Positions 8,892 to 18,600 are shown, numbered from the stretch's first letter. The stretch: DNA of 64,000 nt from Xylanimicrobium pachnodae JCM 13526 = NBRC 107786 (GCA_001592145.1 BCWJ01000007.1:115591-179590); one strand, 5' to 3'. Numbers and translations are program-made. Notes: generated by a model from the sequence alone, not told the origin.

Positions 8892-9356
8892 GTGAAGAGG
8901 ATCGCCACCTGGGTGTTCGCCACCATCGGCGGCATCGTGCTGCTGTTCAGCTACAAGACGTCCACCGAGGCGGTGTCGCCCTCCGCCGCGGTCGTGGCGA
9001 CCGACGGCACCACGAGGGGGCAGGGGCCCGCCACCACCGGCGGTACCGGCGCGACGGCGCCGACGTCGTCGGGCCTGACGGACGGCACGTACACGGGCGC
9101 CGCGCAGAACACCCGCTACGGGGCGGTGCAGGTGCAGATCACGGTCTCGGACGGTCGGGTCGCGAGTGCGACGGCAACGCAGTACCCCACGCGCGAGCGC
9201 CGTGACCAGGAGATCAACGCCGTCGCGATCCCCCTGCTCCAGGACGAGTCGGTGGGCACCACGGACGGCCGGATCGACATGATCTCCGGGGCGACCTTCA
9301 CGAGCCAGGGCTACCTCGGATCGTTGCAGGACGCCATCGACCAGGCCCGCCCGTGA
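8892..9356 (+). CDS. Exported FMN-binding domain protein (ApbE substrate)
   Basis: A 154-residue protein with an N-terminal membrane/export segment (about 4-22), a Thr/Gly-rich linker and a C-terminal FMN-binding domain (about 65-154). It ends with the flavinylation motif DMISGATFTS; in this family FMN is bound through a phosphodiester to the Thr of SGAT (residue about 135) by ApbE. GTG 8892 has AGGAG 6 nt upstream. It sits between the membrane reductase and apbE, which overlaps it by 4 nt. Together they form an extracytoplasmic electron-transfer unit; the terminal acceptor is not evident. Confidence 0.88.
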   Translation: MKRIATWVFATIGGIVLLFSYKTSTEAVSPSAAVVATDGTTRGQGPATTGGTGATAPTSSGLTDGTYTGAAQNTRYGAVQVQITVSDGRVASATATQYPTRERRDQEINAVAIPLLQDESVGTTDGRIDMISGATFTSQGYLGSLQDAIDQARP

Positions 9357-10225
9357 GCACCGTCGCGCAGGCGCCGCGCGTCGTGGTCGGCGCCGCTCCC
9401 TCACCGGGACTGCGGCGCCTCGTGGTCACCGACGTCGTCATGGGGACTCGAGCCATCGTGCACGTCATCGTGCGCGAGCAGTGCGAACGGTGGGTCGCTG
9501 CGGAGGTCGCCGACGCCGCCGGGCTCGCGCTGGCCGCGCTGCACGAGGCGGACCACCGGTTCTCCCCGTTCCGCGCGGACTCCGAGATCAGCCGCCTCGC
9601 CCGCGGCGACCTGCGGGCCGAGGACGTGCACCCCGACGTCCAGGAGGTGCAGCACGCGTGCTTGAGCGCCCGCCGGGCCACGCGCAGGCTGTTCGACGCG
9701 TGGTGGCGCGGGTGGTTCGACCCGACCGGGTACGTCAAGGGCTGGGCCGCCGACCGTGCCGTCGAGTCGCACCTGCTCGCACTGCTGAGCCTGGACGACG
9801 TCGCCGCCGTCGGGCTCAACGTGGGCGGCGACCTGCGGGTGGCGACGGCGCCCGGCGCGGACTGGCGGTGGCGGGTCGGCATCGTCGACCCCGCCGACCG
9901 GTGCCGGGTGCTCGCCTCGCTCGAGGTGGTCGACGGTGGCGTGGCGACGTCGGGCACGGCGGAACGCGGCGCGCACATCGTCGACCCGCGCACCAAGGAG
10001 CCGTGCCTGGCCGTGGCGTCGGCCACGGTCGTCGCGGGGACGCTGGCCGCCGCCGACGTGTGGGCGACCACGGCCGTCGTGGCGGGCGAGGACCTGTCGT
10101 GGATCGCTCACGCCGGGACCCGCACCGGCCTGGTGGTCGCCGCCGACGGGCAGGTGCGGCGCTGGTCGGGCGGCGTCGAGGTGGACGTGGTGAGCGGGAC
10201 CACACTCCCGGAGCTCGCCCGATAA
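9353..10225 (+). CDS. apbE: FAD:protein FMN transferase
   Basis: A 290-residue ApbE that moves FMN from FAD to a Thr of target proteins. Visible marks: an N-terminal segment (VVTDVVMGTRA), HEADHRFSPFRADSEISRL, the DPTGYVKGWAADRA core (family: DxGgigKGyavD), NVGGDLRV and the AERGAHIVDPRTKEP segment, followed by ATVVAGTLAAADVWAT. It is somewhat shorter than typical lipoprotein ApbE proteins and has no signal peptide, so it is probably cytoplasmic. GTG 9353 overlaps the stop of the FMN-binding gene (GTGA), indicating translational coupling with its substrate. Confidence 0.9.
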   Translation: MSTVAQAPRVVVGAAPSPGLRRLVVTDVVMGTRAIVHVIVREQCERWVAAEVADAAGLALAALHEADHRFSPFRADSEISRLARGDLRAEDVHPDVQEVQHACLSARRATRRLFDAWWRGWFDPTGYVKGWAADRAVESHLLALLSLDDVAAVGLNVGGDLRVATAPGADWRWRVGIVDPADRCRVLASLEVVDGGVATSGTAERGAHIVDPRTKEPCLAVASATVVAGTLAAADVWATTAVVAGEDLSWIAHAGTRTGLVVAADGQVRRWSGGVEVDVVSGTTLPELAR

Positions 10226-10240
10226 ACCCCCGGGGGTATA
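10223..10240. promoter_or_regulatory. CsoR/CstR-type operator overlapping the -10 of the sulfur operon
   Basis: TAAACCCCCGGGGGTATA is a near-perfect palindrome with a G/C-run core and A/T ends, the architecture of CsoR/CstR-family operators. It overlaps a -10 candidate (TATATC, 10237-10242) 8 nt before ATG 10251. The operon encodes a CstR-type repressor, so autoregulation is likely (inference). Confidence 0.6.
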
Positions 10241-10250
10241 TCGTCGGGGC

Positions 10251-11999
10251 ATGCCAGCACGTGACCTCCCCCGTCCCCAGCGCATCGTCGTCGTCGGCGG
10301 CGTCGCCACCGGCATGAGCGCCGCCGCGCGCGCCCGCCGTCTCGACGAGTCCGCCCAGATCGTCGTGCTCGAACGCGGCGAGCACGTCTCCTTCGCCGGG
10401 TGCGGCCTGCCGTACCACGTGGGCGGGGAGATCGAGACGGCGGACGCCCTGCTCGTCCAGACCCCCGCCACGCTCGCGGCGTCCCTCAACCTGGACGTCC
10501 GCCCGCACCACGACGTGATCGCGCTCGACGCCGACGCCCGCACCGTGACCGCCCGCACGCCGGGCGGGGAGGTGACCGTCGGCTACGACGCCCTCGTGCT
10601 GGCGCCCGGAGCGCGGGCCGTGCGCCCGCCGATCCCCGGCCTCGACTCACCCCGGGTGCGCACTCTGCGCACCGTTCCCGACGCCGTCACGCTGCGCTCG
10701 TGGGTGGACGACGGGGCACGCCGCGCCGTCGTCCTGGGCGCGGGCTTCATCGGCCTGGAGGCCGCCGAGCAGCTCGCGGCCGCGGGCCTCGACGTCGCGC
10801 TGGTCGAGCTGGCCGAGCACGTGCTGCCGCCGCTCGAACCCGAGATGGCGTCTCTCGTCACGGCCGAGCTGGAGCGCCTGGGCGTCGCCGTGCACGCCGG
10901 GACCGGCGCCACCGCGGTCGTCCCCGGCGAGGGCTGCGACGTCGTCGAGCTCAGTGACGGCACCCGGCTGCCGGCCGACCTCGTGGTGCTGTCCGTGGGC
11001 GTGCGCCCCGACGCCGCCGTGTTCGAGGCCGCGGGCGTGGCCACGCAGCACGGGGCGATCGTCGTCGACGAGCACGGCCGCACCAACCTGCCCGGCATCT
11101 GGGCCGGCGGCGACGCCGTCGTGTCCACCGACTCCGTCACCGGCGTGCTCCGTCCCGTCCCCCTGGCCGGACCCGCCAACCGGGCCGGCCGCCTGATCGC
11201 CGACGCCATCGTGCGACCCGAGACCGCCCGCCCGATCCCGCCGGCGCTCGGCACCGCGATCGTGCGCGTCGGCGACCTCGCGGCGGGGATCACCGGTGCC
11301 AACCGTGCCGCGCTCGCCGCGGCCGGCATCCCCCACCACACGATCCACCTGCACCCCGCCCAGCACGCCGGCTGGTTCCCCGGCGCCACCCAGGTGCACC
11401 TCGTGGTGCACTTCGGCCACGACGGCCGGATCCTCGGCGCGCAGGCCGTCGGGGCGGACGGCGTCGACAAGCGGCTCGACGTGCTGGCCACCGCGATGCG
11501 CGGCGGGCTCGCCGTGGACGACCTCATCGACCTGGACCTCGCGTACGCGCCCCCGTTCGGCGCGGCCAAGGACCCGGTCAACCTCGCGGGCATGGCCGCC
11601 GCGAACGTGCTCGACGGGACGCTGACCGTGTGGCACGCCGCGGACCTCGACTCCGTCCTGGCCACCTCGCTGGTGCTGGACGTACGCACCCGCGCCGAGG
11701 TCGCCCGCGGCCTGCTGCCCGGCGCGCTGCACATCCCGCACACCGAGCTGCGCGGGCGGCTCGACGAGGTGCGGGCGGCCGCGGCGGGGCGGCCCGTGGC
11801 CGTCATGTGCCAGTCCGGCGTCCGGTCGCACATCGCCCACCGGATCCTGGTCGGAGCCGGCATCGACTCCGCCTCCCTCTCGGGTGGCATGCTCACGCTG
11901 CTCGCGACCCCCGGTGCGGCGGCCCGGCTCGCCGCCCCCGCACGGGACGAGGCACGGGCCGGGGCACGAGACGGGGCACGAGACGGGGAGGCGGCATGA
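10251..11999 (+). CDS. CoA-disulfide/polysulfide reductase fused to a rhodanese domain
   Basis: A 582-residue flavoprotein. Residues about 10-330 form the two-dinucleotide-fold disulfide reductase core (VVVGGVATGMSAAARARR) with the single redox Cys in SFAGCGLPYHVGG typical of CoA-disulfide reductases; a dimerisation domain follows to about 460. Residues about 465-560 are a rhodanese domain with the active-site loop CQSGVRS. Such CoADR-rhodanese proteins reduce CoA persulfides and polysulfides. The next gene, overlapping by 4 nt, is a CstR-type repressor, and a CstR-type palindrome covers the promoter, so a role in sulfane-sulfur homeostasis is likely. The C-terminus is a repetitive Ala/Arg/Asp/Gly tail. 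Confidence 0.9.
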   Translation: MPARDLPRPQRIVVVGGVATGMSAAARARRLDESAQIVVLERGEHVSFAGCGLPYHVGGEIETADALLVQTPATLAASLNLDVRPHHDVIALDADARTVTARTPGGEVTVGYDALVLAPGARAVRPPIPGLDSPRVRTLRTVPDAVTLRSWVDDGARRAVVLGAGFIGLEAAEQLAAAGLDVALVELAEHVLPPLEPEMASLVTAELERLGVAVHAGTGATAVVPGEGCDVVELSDGTRLPADLVVLSVGVRPDAAVFEAAGVATQHGAIVVDEHGRTNLPGIWAGGDAVVSTDSVTGVLRPVPLAGPANRAGRLIADAIVRPETARPIPPALGTAIVRVGDLAAGITGANRAALAAAGIPHHTIHLHPAQHAGWFPGATQVHLVVHFGHDGRILGAQAVGADGVDKRLDVLATAMRGGLAVDDLIDLDLAYAPPFGAAKDPVNLAGMAAANVLDGTLTVWHAADLDSVLATSLVLDVRTRAEVARGLLPGALHIPHTELRGRLDEVRAAAAGRPVAVMCQSGVRSHIAHRILVGAGIDSASLSGGMLTLLATPGAAARLAAPARDEARAGARDGARDGEAA

Positions 12000-12325
12000 G
12001 CGCCGTGACGCCGCCCACGTCCGACCCCGCCGGGGCCAAGACCGTGCCCGGGGACCCCGCGGCCCGCGCCGCCGCGCAGCGCAAGGTGGTCAACCGCCTG
12101 CGTCGCGCCCGCGGCCAGCTCGACGCCGTCATCACCGCCGTCGAGTCCGGCGGGCAGTGCCGCGACGTCGTCACCCAGCTCGCCGCCGTGTCGAGCGCCC
12201 TGGACCGGGCCGGCTTCGCCATCGTCTCCGCCGCCATGCGCGACTGCCTGGCGGACCCCGAAGCACAGGGTGACAACGGCCTCACCCCGGACGAGCTGGA
12301 GAAGCTCTTCCTCATGCTCGCCTGA
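11996..12325 (+). CDS. CsoR-family repressor of the persulfide-sensing (CstR) type
   Basis: A 109-residue all-helical DUF156 regulator. Two cysteines, C55 (GGQCRDVV) and C84 (MRDCLAD), are 29 residues apart as in both CsoR and CstR, but the His four residues before the second Cys that copper-sensing CsoR needs is Ala here (position 80). This indicates a CstR-type sensor that forms di- or trisulfides with reactive sulfur. The ATG overlaps the stop of the reductase-rhodanese gene (ATGA). It probably binds the palindrome at 10223-10240. The N-terminal 25 residues are disordered and not part of the family fold. Confidence 0.85.
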   Translation: MSAVTPPTSDPAGAKTVPGDPAARAAAQRKVVNRLRRARGQLDAVITAVESGGQCRDVVTQLAAVSSALDRAGFAIVSAAMRDCLADPEAQGDNGLTPDELEKLFLMLA

Positions 12326-12348
12326 GCACCCCCGACCCCAGCAACACC

Positions 12349-12380
12349 AGCACCTGAGCAACAACAGCACCTGAGCAACA
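12349..12380. repeat. 15-bp direct repeat in the CstR downstream spacer
   Basis: AGCACCTGAGCAACA occurs at 12349-12363 and again at 12366-12380, a 17-bp period. A shorter related piece overlaps the end of the preceding gene. It lies just ahead of the ribosome site of the next small gene; the function is unknown. Confidence 0.7.
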
Positions 12381-12402
12381 CCGTCACGGAGGACAGAACC
12401 CC

Positions 12403-12570
12403 ATGTGTTATCCCACCCCCTGCAAGACCTGCGGCAAGACCACCTGGGCCGGCTGCGGCCAGCACATCGACAGCGTCAAGGCCCAGGTCCCCGCCGCGCA
12501 GTGGTGCGGCGGCCACGAGGGTGCGCCGAAGGCGTCCGGAGGGTTCTTCGCCAAGCTGTTCGGCCGCTGA
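12403..12570 (+). CDS. Small cysteine-rich protein (CxxCGKxTWxGCG motif)
   Basis: A 55-residue protein starting MCYPTPCKTCGKTTWAGCG, followed by QHIDSVKAQVPAAQWCGGH and a Gly/Phe/Lys-rich tail. It has five cysteines plus two His near them: C2, C7, C10, C18 and C39. The CxxC knuckle suggests zinc, but thiol chemistry is equally possible given that it follows the persulfide-sensing operon on the same strand. GGAGG lies 10 nt before ATG 12403. Codon use and the strong ribosome site support a real gene. Similar small proteins occur widely as unnamed hypotheticals; I cannot name a function. Confidence 0.75.
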   Translation: MCYPTPCKTCGKTTWAGCGQHIDSVKAQVPAAQWCGGHEGAPKASGGFFAKLFGR

Positions 12571-12610
12571 GCGACCCGGCCGCTGAGCCGCTCGGCCGCC
12601 CCGAACCCAC

Positions 12611-12650
12611 GACGCCGCCGCCCGTCCGGAACAGGACGGGCGGCGGCGTC
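12611..12650 (+). terminator. 17-bp perfect hairpin, probable terminator
   Basis: GACGCCGCCGCCCGTCC (12611-12627) pairs exactly with 12634-12650 around a six-base loop GGAACA, followed by GTTGTCG. It sits between the small Cys gene and the DsbA-family gene and probably ends the sulfur operon. The T-tract is weak, as is usual in actinobacteria. Confidence 0.7.
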
Positions 12651-12662
12651 GTTGTCGCCGTC

Positions 12663-13364
12663 ATGAGCGACGAAGCCAGCCCCCAACCCGTCCGCGTCGA
12701 CGTGTGGTCGGACGTCCAGTGCCCGTGGTGCTACATCGGCAAGCGCCGGTTCGAGCAGGCGGTGGCCACGACCGGCATCGACGTCGACGTCACGTACCAC
12801 TCGTTCGAGCTCTCCCCCGACACCCCGGTCGACTACGACGGCACACCCGCGACGTACCTCGCCGAACGCAAGCACCTGCCGCTGGACCAGGTGGAGCAGA
12901 TGATCGACCACGTCACGCAGATCGCGGCGTCCGTGGGGCTCGACTACGACTACGCGCACATGCACCAGACCAACACCCGCAAGGCGCACGAGCTGCTGCA
13001 CTACGCCCGCGCCCACGGGCGGCAGGCCGAGGCGAAGGAGGCGCTGCTGCGCGCGTACTTCGTCGACGGCGGCCACGTGGGCCGCGTCCCCGACCTCGTC
13101 GACCTCGCCGCCACGCTCGGGTTCGACCGCGACGACGTCGCCGCCGCGCTCGACGCCGGCACCTACGCGACCGACGTCCAGGCCGACGTCGACCAGGCCG
13201 CCGCACTGGGCATCCACGGCGTGCCCTTCTACGTCGTCGACGGCCGGTACGGCGTCTCCGGCGCGCAGGAGCCCGGGCTGTTCGCGCAGGTGCTCCGCCA
13301 GGTGGTCGCGGAACGCGCCGACACCGGCCAGGAGCCCGCCGCCGACGGCGAGGACGTCGCATGA
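12663..13364 (+). CDS. DsbA/FrnE-family thiol oxidoreductase
   Basis: A 233-residue cytoplasmic thioredoxin-fold protein with the active site CPWC at residues 20-23 (SDVQCPWCYIGKRRFE) and the helical insertion typical of FrnE. The cis-Pro segment is GIHGVPFYVV. FrnE proteins of actinobacteria and Deinococcus are disulfide oxidoreductases/isomerases linked to oxidative-stress tolerance. No signal peptide is visible. ATG 12663 is 12 nt after the hairpin; the frame is open upstream, but that sequence includes the terminator stem. Confidence 0.87.
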   Translation: MSDEASPQPVRVDVWSDVQCPWCYIGKRRFEQAVATTGIDVDVTYHSFELSPDTPVDYDGTPATYLAERKHLPLDQVEQMIDHVTQIAASVGLDYDYAHMHQTNTRKAHELLHYARAHGRQAEAKEALLRAYFVDGGHVGRVPDLVDLAATLGFDRDDVAAALDAGTYATDVQADVDQAAALGIHGVPFYVVDGRYGVSGAQEPGLFAQVLRQVVAERADTGQEPAADGEDVA

Positions 13365-13552
13365 CCGGCCTGACGATGATGGGCGCGGGCGCCGCGGCCT
13401 GCGAAGGGGACGCGTGCCTGCTCCCGGCGTCCCGGCCGAGCGCCGGGCCCGACCCCGACACCACCGGGCGCCACGGCGCCGGGCAGCCGGCGCCAGCCGC
13501 CTATGCTCCTTTGCCGAGCAGTCCGTCCCCCGAGGCAGAGAGCGTGGTCCCA

Positions 13553-13960
13553 GTGAGCGAGCGAGTCAGCATCTACACCCCGAAGGCGCCGGCACCGGCG
13601 CACACCTTCTCGCAGGGGGTCAAGCGCGGCCCGTTCGTGCAGGTGTCCGGCCAGGGCCCGGTGGACCCGGTGACGGGCGAGTACCTCTTCGAGGGCGACG
13701 TGGCCGCACAGACCGTGCGCACGCTGCAGAACGTCGAGGCGATCCTCACGGCCGCGGGTGCCACGTTCGACGACGTCATGATGCTGCGCGTCTACCTGAC
13801 GAAGCGCGAGGACTTCGCGGTGATGAACGACGCGTACGGCGAGTTCGTCTCGGCCCGGGTGCCCAGCGGCGTGCTCCCGGCCCGGACCACGGTGTTCACG
13901 GGCCTACCTCGCGCGGAGATGCTGGTGGAGATCGACGCGCTCGCCGTGCTCGGCGCATGA
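13553..13960 (+). CDS. RidA family protein (enamine/imine deaminase-like)
   Basis: A 135-residue protein of the RidA/YjgF family, trimeric enzymes that hydrolyse reactive 2-aminoacrylate-type intermediates. Marks include APAHTFSQGVKRGPFVQVSGQ, TVRTLQNVEAILTAAGATFDDV, YLTKREDFAVMNDAYGEF and the end RAEMLVEIDALAVL. The catalytic Arg region (PARTTVFTGL) reads SGVLPARTTV. GTG 13553 gives the family length; GTG 13544 is an alternative. A -10-like TATGCT at 13502-13507 lies upstream. It is coupled by ATGA overlap to the PLP enzyme that follows, which makes sense because PLP lyases release enamines. Confidence 0.88.
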   Translation: MSERVSIYTPKAPAPAHTFSQGVKRGPFVQVSGQGPVDPVTGEYLFEGDVAAQTVRTLQNVEAILTAAGATFDDVMMLRVYLTKREDFAVMNDAYGEFVSARVPSGVLPARTTVFTGLPRAEMLVEIDALAVLGA

Positions 13961-15153
13961 CGATCGACGCCCCCTGGGCCACCAAGGGGCTGTGGCCAGG
14001 GGCCGCCCCGGGCCGGTCACTGTTCGACGGCTCGGTGTCGTTCCCGATCATGGTGCTGCGCGACGCCGTCCTGGACCGCAACGTCGCGGCGCTCGCCGCG
14101 TTCACCGCACGGCACGGCCTGACGTTCGCCCCGCACGGCAAGACCACCATGTCCCCCCAGCTCTTCGCGCGGCAGCTCGCCGCCGGGGCGTGGGGCATGA
14201 CCGTCGCCATGGGTCACCAGGCGCGCGTGGCGCGCGCCTTCGGCGTCGCCCGTATCCTCATCGCGAACGAGGTGCTGGACCCGGCGTCGCTGGCCTGGAT
14301 CGCGGACCAGAACGCGGGCGACGACGACGCCGAGATCCTGTTCTTCGTCGACTCGGACGAGGGCGTCGCTGCGGCCGCGCGCGAGGGCGTCCGCACGGGC
14401 GTCGCCCTGCGGGTGCTCGTCGACATCGGCTTCACCGGGGGCCGCACCGGCGTGCGCGACGCCGCCGAGGCCGAGCGGATCGCCGACCTGGTGCACACCA
14501 CCGACGGCGTGACGCTGGCCGGGGTCTCGTGCTACGAGGGCGGCCTGCACGCCGTCGAGGAGGTCACGGACTACTTCGACGGCGTCAAGGCGATCACGGC
14601 GCGGCTGCGCGCGAAGGGCGTCCTGCCCCAGCGGCCCATCGTGTCGGCGGGGGGCAGCGCCTACTTCGACCGGGTGGGTGCCGAGCTGGGCGGCGACTGG
14701 GCGCGCGACGTCCAGGTGGTGCTGCGCAGCGGCGCGTACATCTCGCACGACGACGGCGTGTACGTGGGCAAGACGGGCTTCAACCGGATCCCGGACGAGG
14801 GCCGCCTGGACGCCGCCCTGGAGATCTGGGCGCACGTCGTGTCCGCGCCGGAACCGGGCCTCGCCATCGTCGGCATGGGCAAGCGGGACGCCCCGTACGA
14901 CGAGGGCCTGCCGGTCCCCCTGCGGGTACGGGCCGCGGACGGCACGGTGTCCGCCGTCGGCGACCGGGCGCACGTGTCCGCGCTGGACGACCAGCACGCG
15001 TACCTGCGGTGCGAGGACGGCTTCGCGCCCCGCCCGGGCGACCTGGTGTGCTTCGGCATCTCGCACCCGTGCACCGCGTTCGACAAGTGGCGCCGCATCC
15101 CCGTGCTCGACGCCGAGGACCGCGTCGTCGACATCGTCGACACGTACTTCTGA
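13957..15153 (+). CDS. D-threonine aldolase / D-serine dehydratase-like PLP enzyme
   Basis: A 398-residue fold-III PLP enzyme of the DSD1-like/D-threonine aldolase family. The PLP lysine is in FAPHGKTTMSPQ (near residue 50). The C-terminal metal site reads FGISHPCTAFDKWRRIPVLD, with the His and Cys ligands typical of the metal-dependent branch. SAGGSAYFDRV and LRSGAYISHDDG bind the PLP phosphate. Whether it deaminates or cleaves D-amino acids cannot be told. It overlaps the RidA gene by 4 nt. Confidence 0.85.
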   Translation: MTIDAPWATKGLWPGAAPGRSLFDGSVSFPIMVLRDAVLDRNVAALAAFTARHGLTFAPHGKTTMSPQLFARQLAAGAWGMTVAMGHQARVARAFGVARILIANEVLDPASLAWIADQNAGDDDAEILFFVDSDEGVAAAAREGVRTGVALRVLVDIGFTGGRTGVRDAAEAERIADLVHTTDGVTLAGVSCYEGGLHAVEEVTDYFDGVKAITARLRAKGVLPQRPIVSAGGSAYFDRVGAELGGDWARDVQVVLRSGAYISHDDGVYVGKTGFNRIPDEGRLDAALEIWAHVVSAPEPGLAIVGMGKRDAPYDEGLPVPLRVRAADGTVSAVGDRAHVSALDDQHAYLRCEDGFAPRPGDLVCFGISHPCTAFDKWRRIPVLDAEDRVVDIVDTYF

Positions 15154-15160
15154 CGTCGGC

Positions 15161-15207
15161 GTGGCCCGAGGTGGGCTCCCGCTGCGCGGGGGTGCGCCTC
15201 GGGCCAC
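15161..15207 (+). terminator. Hairpin after the PLP enzyme gene
   Basis: GTGGCCCGAGG (15161-15171) pairs exactly with CCTCGGGCCAC (15197-15207); the loop itself can form CCCGC/GCGGG. It begins 8 nt after the stop codon and probably ends the RidA operon. Confidence 0.6.
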
Positions 15208-15217
15208 ACTGTGCGAC

Positions 15218-15592
15218 GTGCCCCTCCGCGCTGACCTCGTCGAACGAGTCACCCCACTGCTGCCCGCGGGCTCGGTGGTCCGGCAGGCGTTCATCGCCCA
15301 GTCGGCCCCAAGCTTCGGGTTCTTCGTCCTGGTGTACGTGACAGGTATCCCGTTCCGCACCACGTACCGCCTGGTGGCAGTCACGGACGACGCCGTCTAC
15401 GTGCTCGACTCCACCGCCAGGTCGGGTGGCGCGAGCCCGCAGGCGGTGGCTGGTGTCCTGCCGCGCGCCACCGTGTTCGGTCCGACGTCGGGAACCTGGA
15501 CGGAGCTGACCCTGCTGGGCTCCCGGCACTGGGTCCACCGCCGGTTCTACGACCAGCTCGCCCAGGCCGACGCGGCGGCCTCGGGCGCCTGA
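15218..15592 (+). CDS. Hypothetical protein, 124 residues
   Basis: Not recognised. A soluble-looking protein with one hydrophobic segment (FGFFVLVYVTGIPF, about residues 32-45) followed by beta-rich sequence TTYRLVAVTDDAVYVLDST and a basic/aromatic end (GSRHWVHRRFYDQL). The pattern resembles small PH-like actinobacterial proteins, but this is only an impression. GTG 15218 gives a compact N-terminus right after the upstream hairpin. The next gene starts 78 nt downstream on the same strand. Confidence 0.6.
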   Translation: MPLRADLVERVTPLLPAGSVVRQAFIAQSAPSFGFFVLVYVTGIPFRTTYRLVAVTDDAVYVLDSTARSGGASPQAVAGVLPRATVFGPTSGTWTELTLLGSRHWVHRRFYDQLAQADAAASGA

Positions 15593-15669
15593 GGCGGTCG
15601 ATGTCAGGGGCCGCCCGTAGCGTGGCAGCCGGTGCGACGACCGCGCCGCCCCCGACGTCGGGAGCCTCG

Positions 15670-18600
15670 ATGCAGATCCCTCCGTACTGGACCGCGACCC
15701 AGCTCGTGACGGCCGCCTCGTGCGAGTTCGCGTACGTGCGCGCACTGGAAGGCGTGGCGGCGCCACCCGGCACGGACCCGATGCTGGACCGCACGGCCCA
15801 CCTGGGCGGGCAGCACGAGGCGCACGTGCTGTCCCGCTACCGGGGCGCGCACGGGGCGGGGGTGGTCATGGTGCCCCGCACGGGCGTGACCCCGCAGGAG
15901 GCCGTGGCCACCACGCTCCAGGCGGTGGCACAGGGCGCGCCGGTGATCTACCAGGCCGCCGCGATCACCGGCGAGTTCACAGGTTTCGCTGACTTCCTGG
16001 TGCGTCGGCCGGACGGCCGGTACCGCGTGCAGGACACGAAGATCGCGCGGTCCTCCCGCGTGGGCGCCCTGCTCCAGTTCGCCGCGTACGCGGACCACCT
16101 GCGCGAGCTGGGCGTTCCGGTGGACGACGACGTCGACCTGATCCTCGGTGACGGGCAGGTGGCGACCCACCACCTGCACGACGTCGAACCCGTCTACCGG
16201 GTGCGGCGGGCCCGGATCGAACGCCTGCGGGCCGACGTCGCGGCGGGCACGGTCCCGGCGGCGTGGGGCGACGAGCGGTACACGGCCTGCGGGCGGTGCG
16301 AGGTGTGCGAGGAGCAGGTGCAGGCCACGCGCGACCTGCTGCTGGTCGCGAACCTCTCGGTGGTGCAGCGCCGGGTGCTGCGGGCGGCGGGCCTGACCAC
16401 GATCGACGACCTCGCCCGGTCCACGGGCCCGGTCGACGGTATCGGTGCGACGGCGCTGGACACCCTGCGCCGCCAGGCCCGTCTCCAGTGCGCGGCGCCG
16501 GCCGACGCGCACGCGGCACCGCCGTTCGAGGTGATCGACGCCGAGGCTCTCGCGCAGCTCCCCGAGCCGGACGCGGGTGACCTGTTCTTCGACTTCGAGG
16601 GCGACCCGCTGTACACCGAGCACGGCTCCAACAGCGAGCACGGCGGGGACCGGTGGGGCCTGGACTACCTGTTCGGGTGGGTGGACGCCGAGGCCCGGTT
16701 CGAGTGCCTGTGGGCGCACAGCTTCGACGAGGAGCGCGTGGCGCTGCGGCGGTTCCTGGACTTCGTCGCCGCGCGCCGCGCCCGGTTCCCCCACCTGCAC
16801 GTCTACCACTACGCCTCCTACGAGAAGGCGCACCTGATCTCGTTGGCCGCCCGGCACGGCGAGGGCGAGGAGGAGGTGGCGGACCTGCTGCGCGCGGGCG
16901 TCCTGGTGGACCTGTACCCGATCGTGCGCCGCGCGGTGCGGGTCGGGTCCCGCTCCTACTCGATCAAGAAGCTCGAACCGCTCTACATGGGTGAGGCGTA
17001 CCGCGACGAGGAGGGGGTGACCAGCGCGCTCGCCTCCGTGGACGCGTACGTGGCCGCGAGCGCCGCCCGGGCCGAGGGCGACCTGGCGGGCTGGGAGTCG
17101 GCGCTGCGCGGCATCGCGGACTACAACGAGTACGACTGCGTCTCGACGCTGCGCCTGCTGGGCTGGTTGCGACATCTGGCGTCCGAGCACGGCGTGGCGC
17201 CGGCCCTCCCACCGCCCGCCGACGACGTGGCGGTGACGCCGTCGGGTGAGGCACGGGCGGCGCGGCGCACGCTGGCCGCGCGGCTGCACGCTCATGCGGG
17301 CGACCCGTTCGACGACACCCGGTCGGCGGACCAGCAGGCGCTGGGCCTGGTGGCTGCGGCGGTCGGGTTCCACGACCGGGAGGAGGCCGTGTACTGGGGC
17401 GACCTGTACACGCTGCGGGAGGCGTCGGCGGATCAGCTGGCGCGGGTGCGCGGCGTGTTCCTGGCGGACGGCGCACAGGTGCTTGACGACTGGGCCACAA
17501 AGGCTCGCGGGAGCTCGCATCGTGTGCTGCGGCTGACGGGCCGGTGGTCGCCGGGCACGAGCCCCGACGACGTCGACGGCGTCTGGCTGCTGTACCGCCG
17601 GGGTGCGGCGGTGGAGGGCAAGATGGCATCGCCGGCACACGCCCCGATCCTGGGTGGTGCGGTGGTGGAGGTGGCGAGCCCGACGGTGATCGTCGTCCGC
17701 GAGACGCTTCCGGCGGGGCACGCACCGCACCAGGACCTCCCGGTCGCGACGCTGCCGGGTCCCGGCCCGCAGACGGGGACCCTCAAGGACGCGATCACGC
17801 GGTGGGCCAGCGGCATCGCCGATGCCGCCGACGCGGGCACGTTCGCCGAGATCACCGGCAACCCGCTGCTCGACGCGATGCGCCGGGTCCCGCCGCGCAC
17901 GCGGTCCGGCCGCCTCGCCCAGCCCGCGGCGACCGCGGACGGCGGCCGCGACTACGTCGGCGCGATCGTGGCGACGCTGCGCGACCTGGACGGTTCGTAC
18001 GTCGCCGTGCAGGGGCCGCCCGGGACGGGCAAGACGTACACGGCGGGGCACGTGATCGCGCGGCTCGTCACGGATCACGGGTGGCGGGTCGGGGTGGTGG
18101 CGCAGTCGCACGCCGTGATCGAGAACGCGCTGGCCGCCGCCGCCCGGGCGGGCGTGGGCAGGGACCAGATCGCGAAGAAGTACTCGGGCCGGCTGCCCGA
18201 CGACGCCGCGCGCCTGCCGTGGACGTCCGTGCACACGCCCCGGGCCGTGGACCAGTTCTGGGCGGGTGTCAAGGATCGCGGCGCCGTGTTCGGCGCGACC
18301 GCTTGGGGGCACGGAGGGGGCCACGGCGGACCGTACGACCTGCTCGTGGTGGACGAGGCCGGGCAGTTCAGCCTGGCGATGACGGCCGCGGCGCAGGGCG
18401 GGGCCCGGCGCCTGCTGTTCCTGGGCGATCCGCAGCAGCTCCCCCAGGTGACGCAGGCCGCCCACCCCGAGCCGGCGGACCAGGCGGCGCTCACCTGGAT
18501 CGCGGGAGGGCACCCCACGCTGCCCGCACACCTCGGGTACTTCATCGAGACCACCCGGCGCATGAGCCCCGCGCTCACCGCAGCCGTGTCCCACCTCCAG

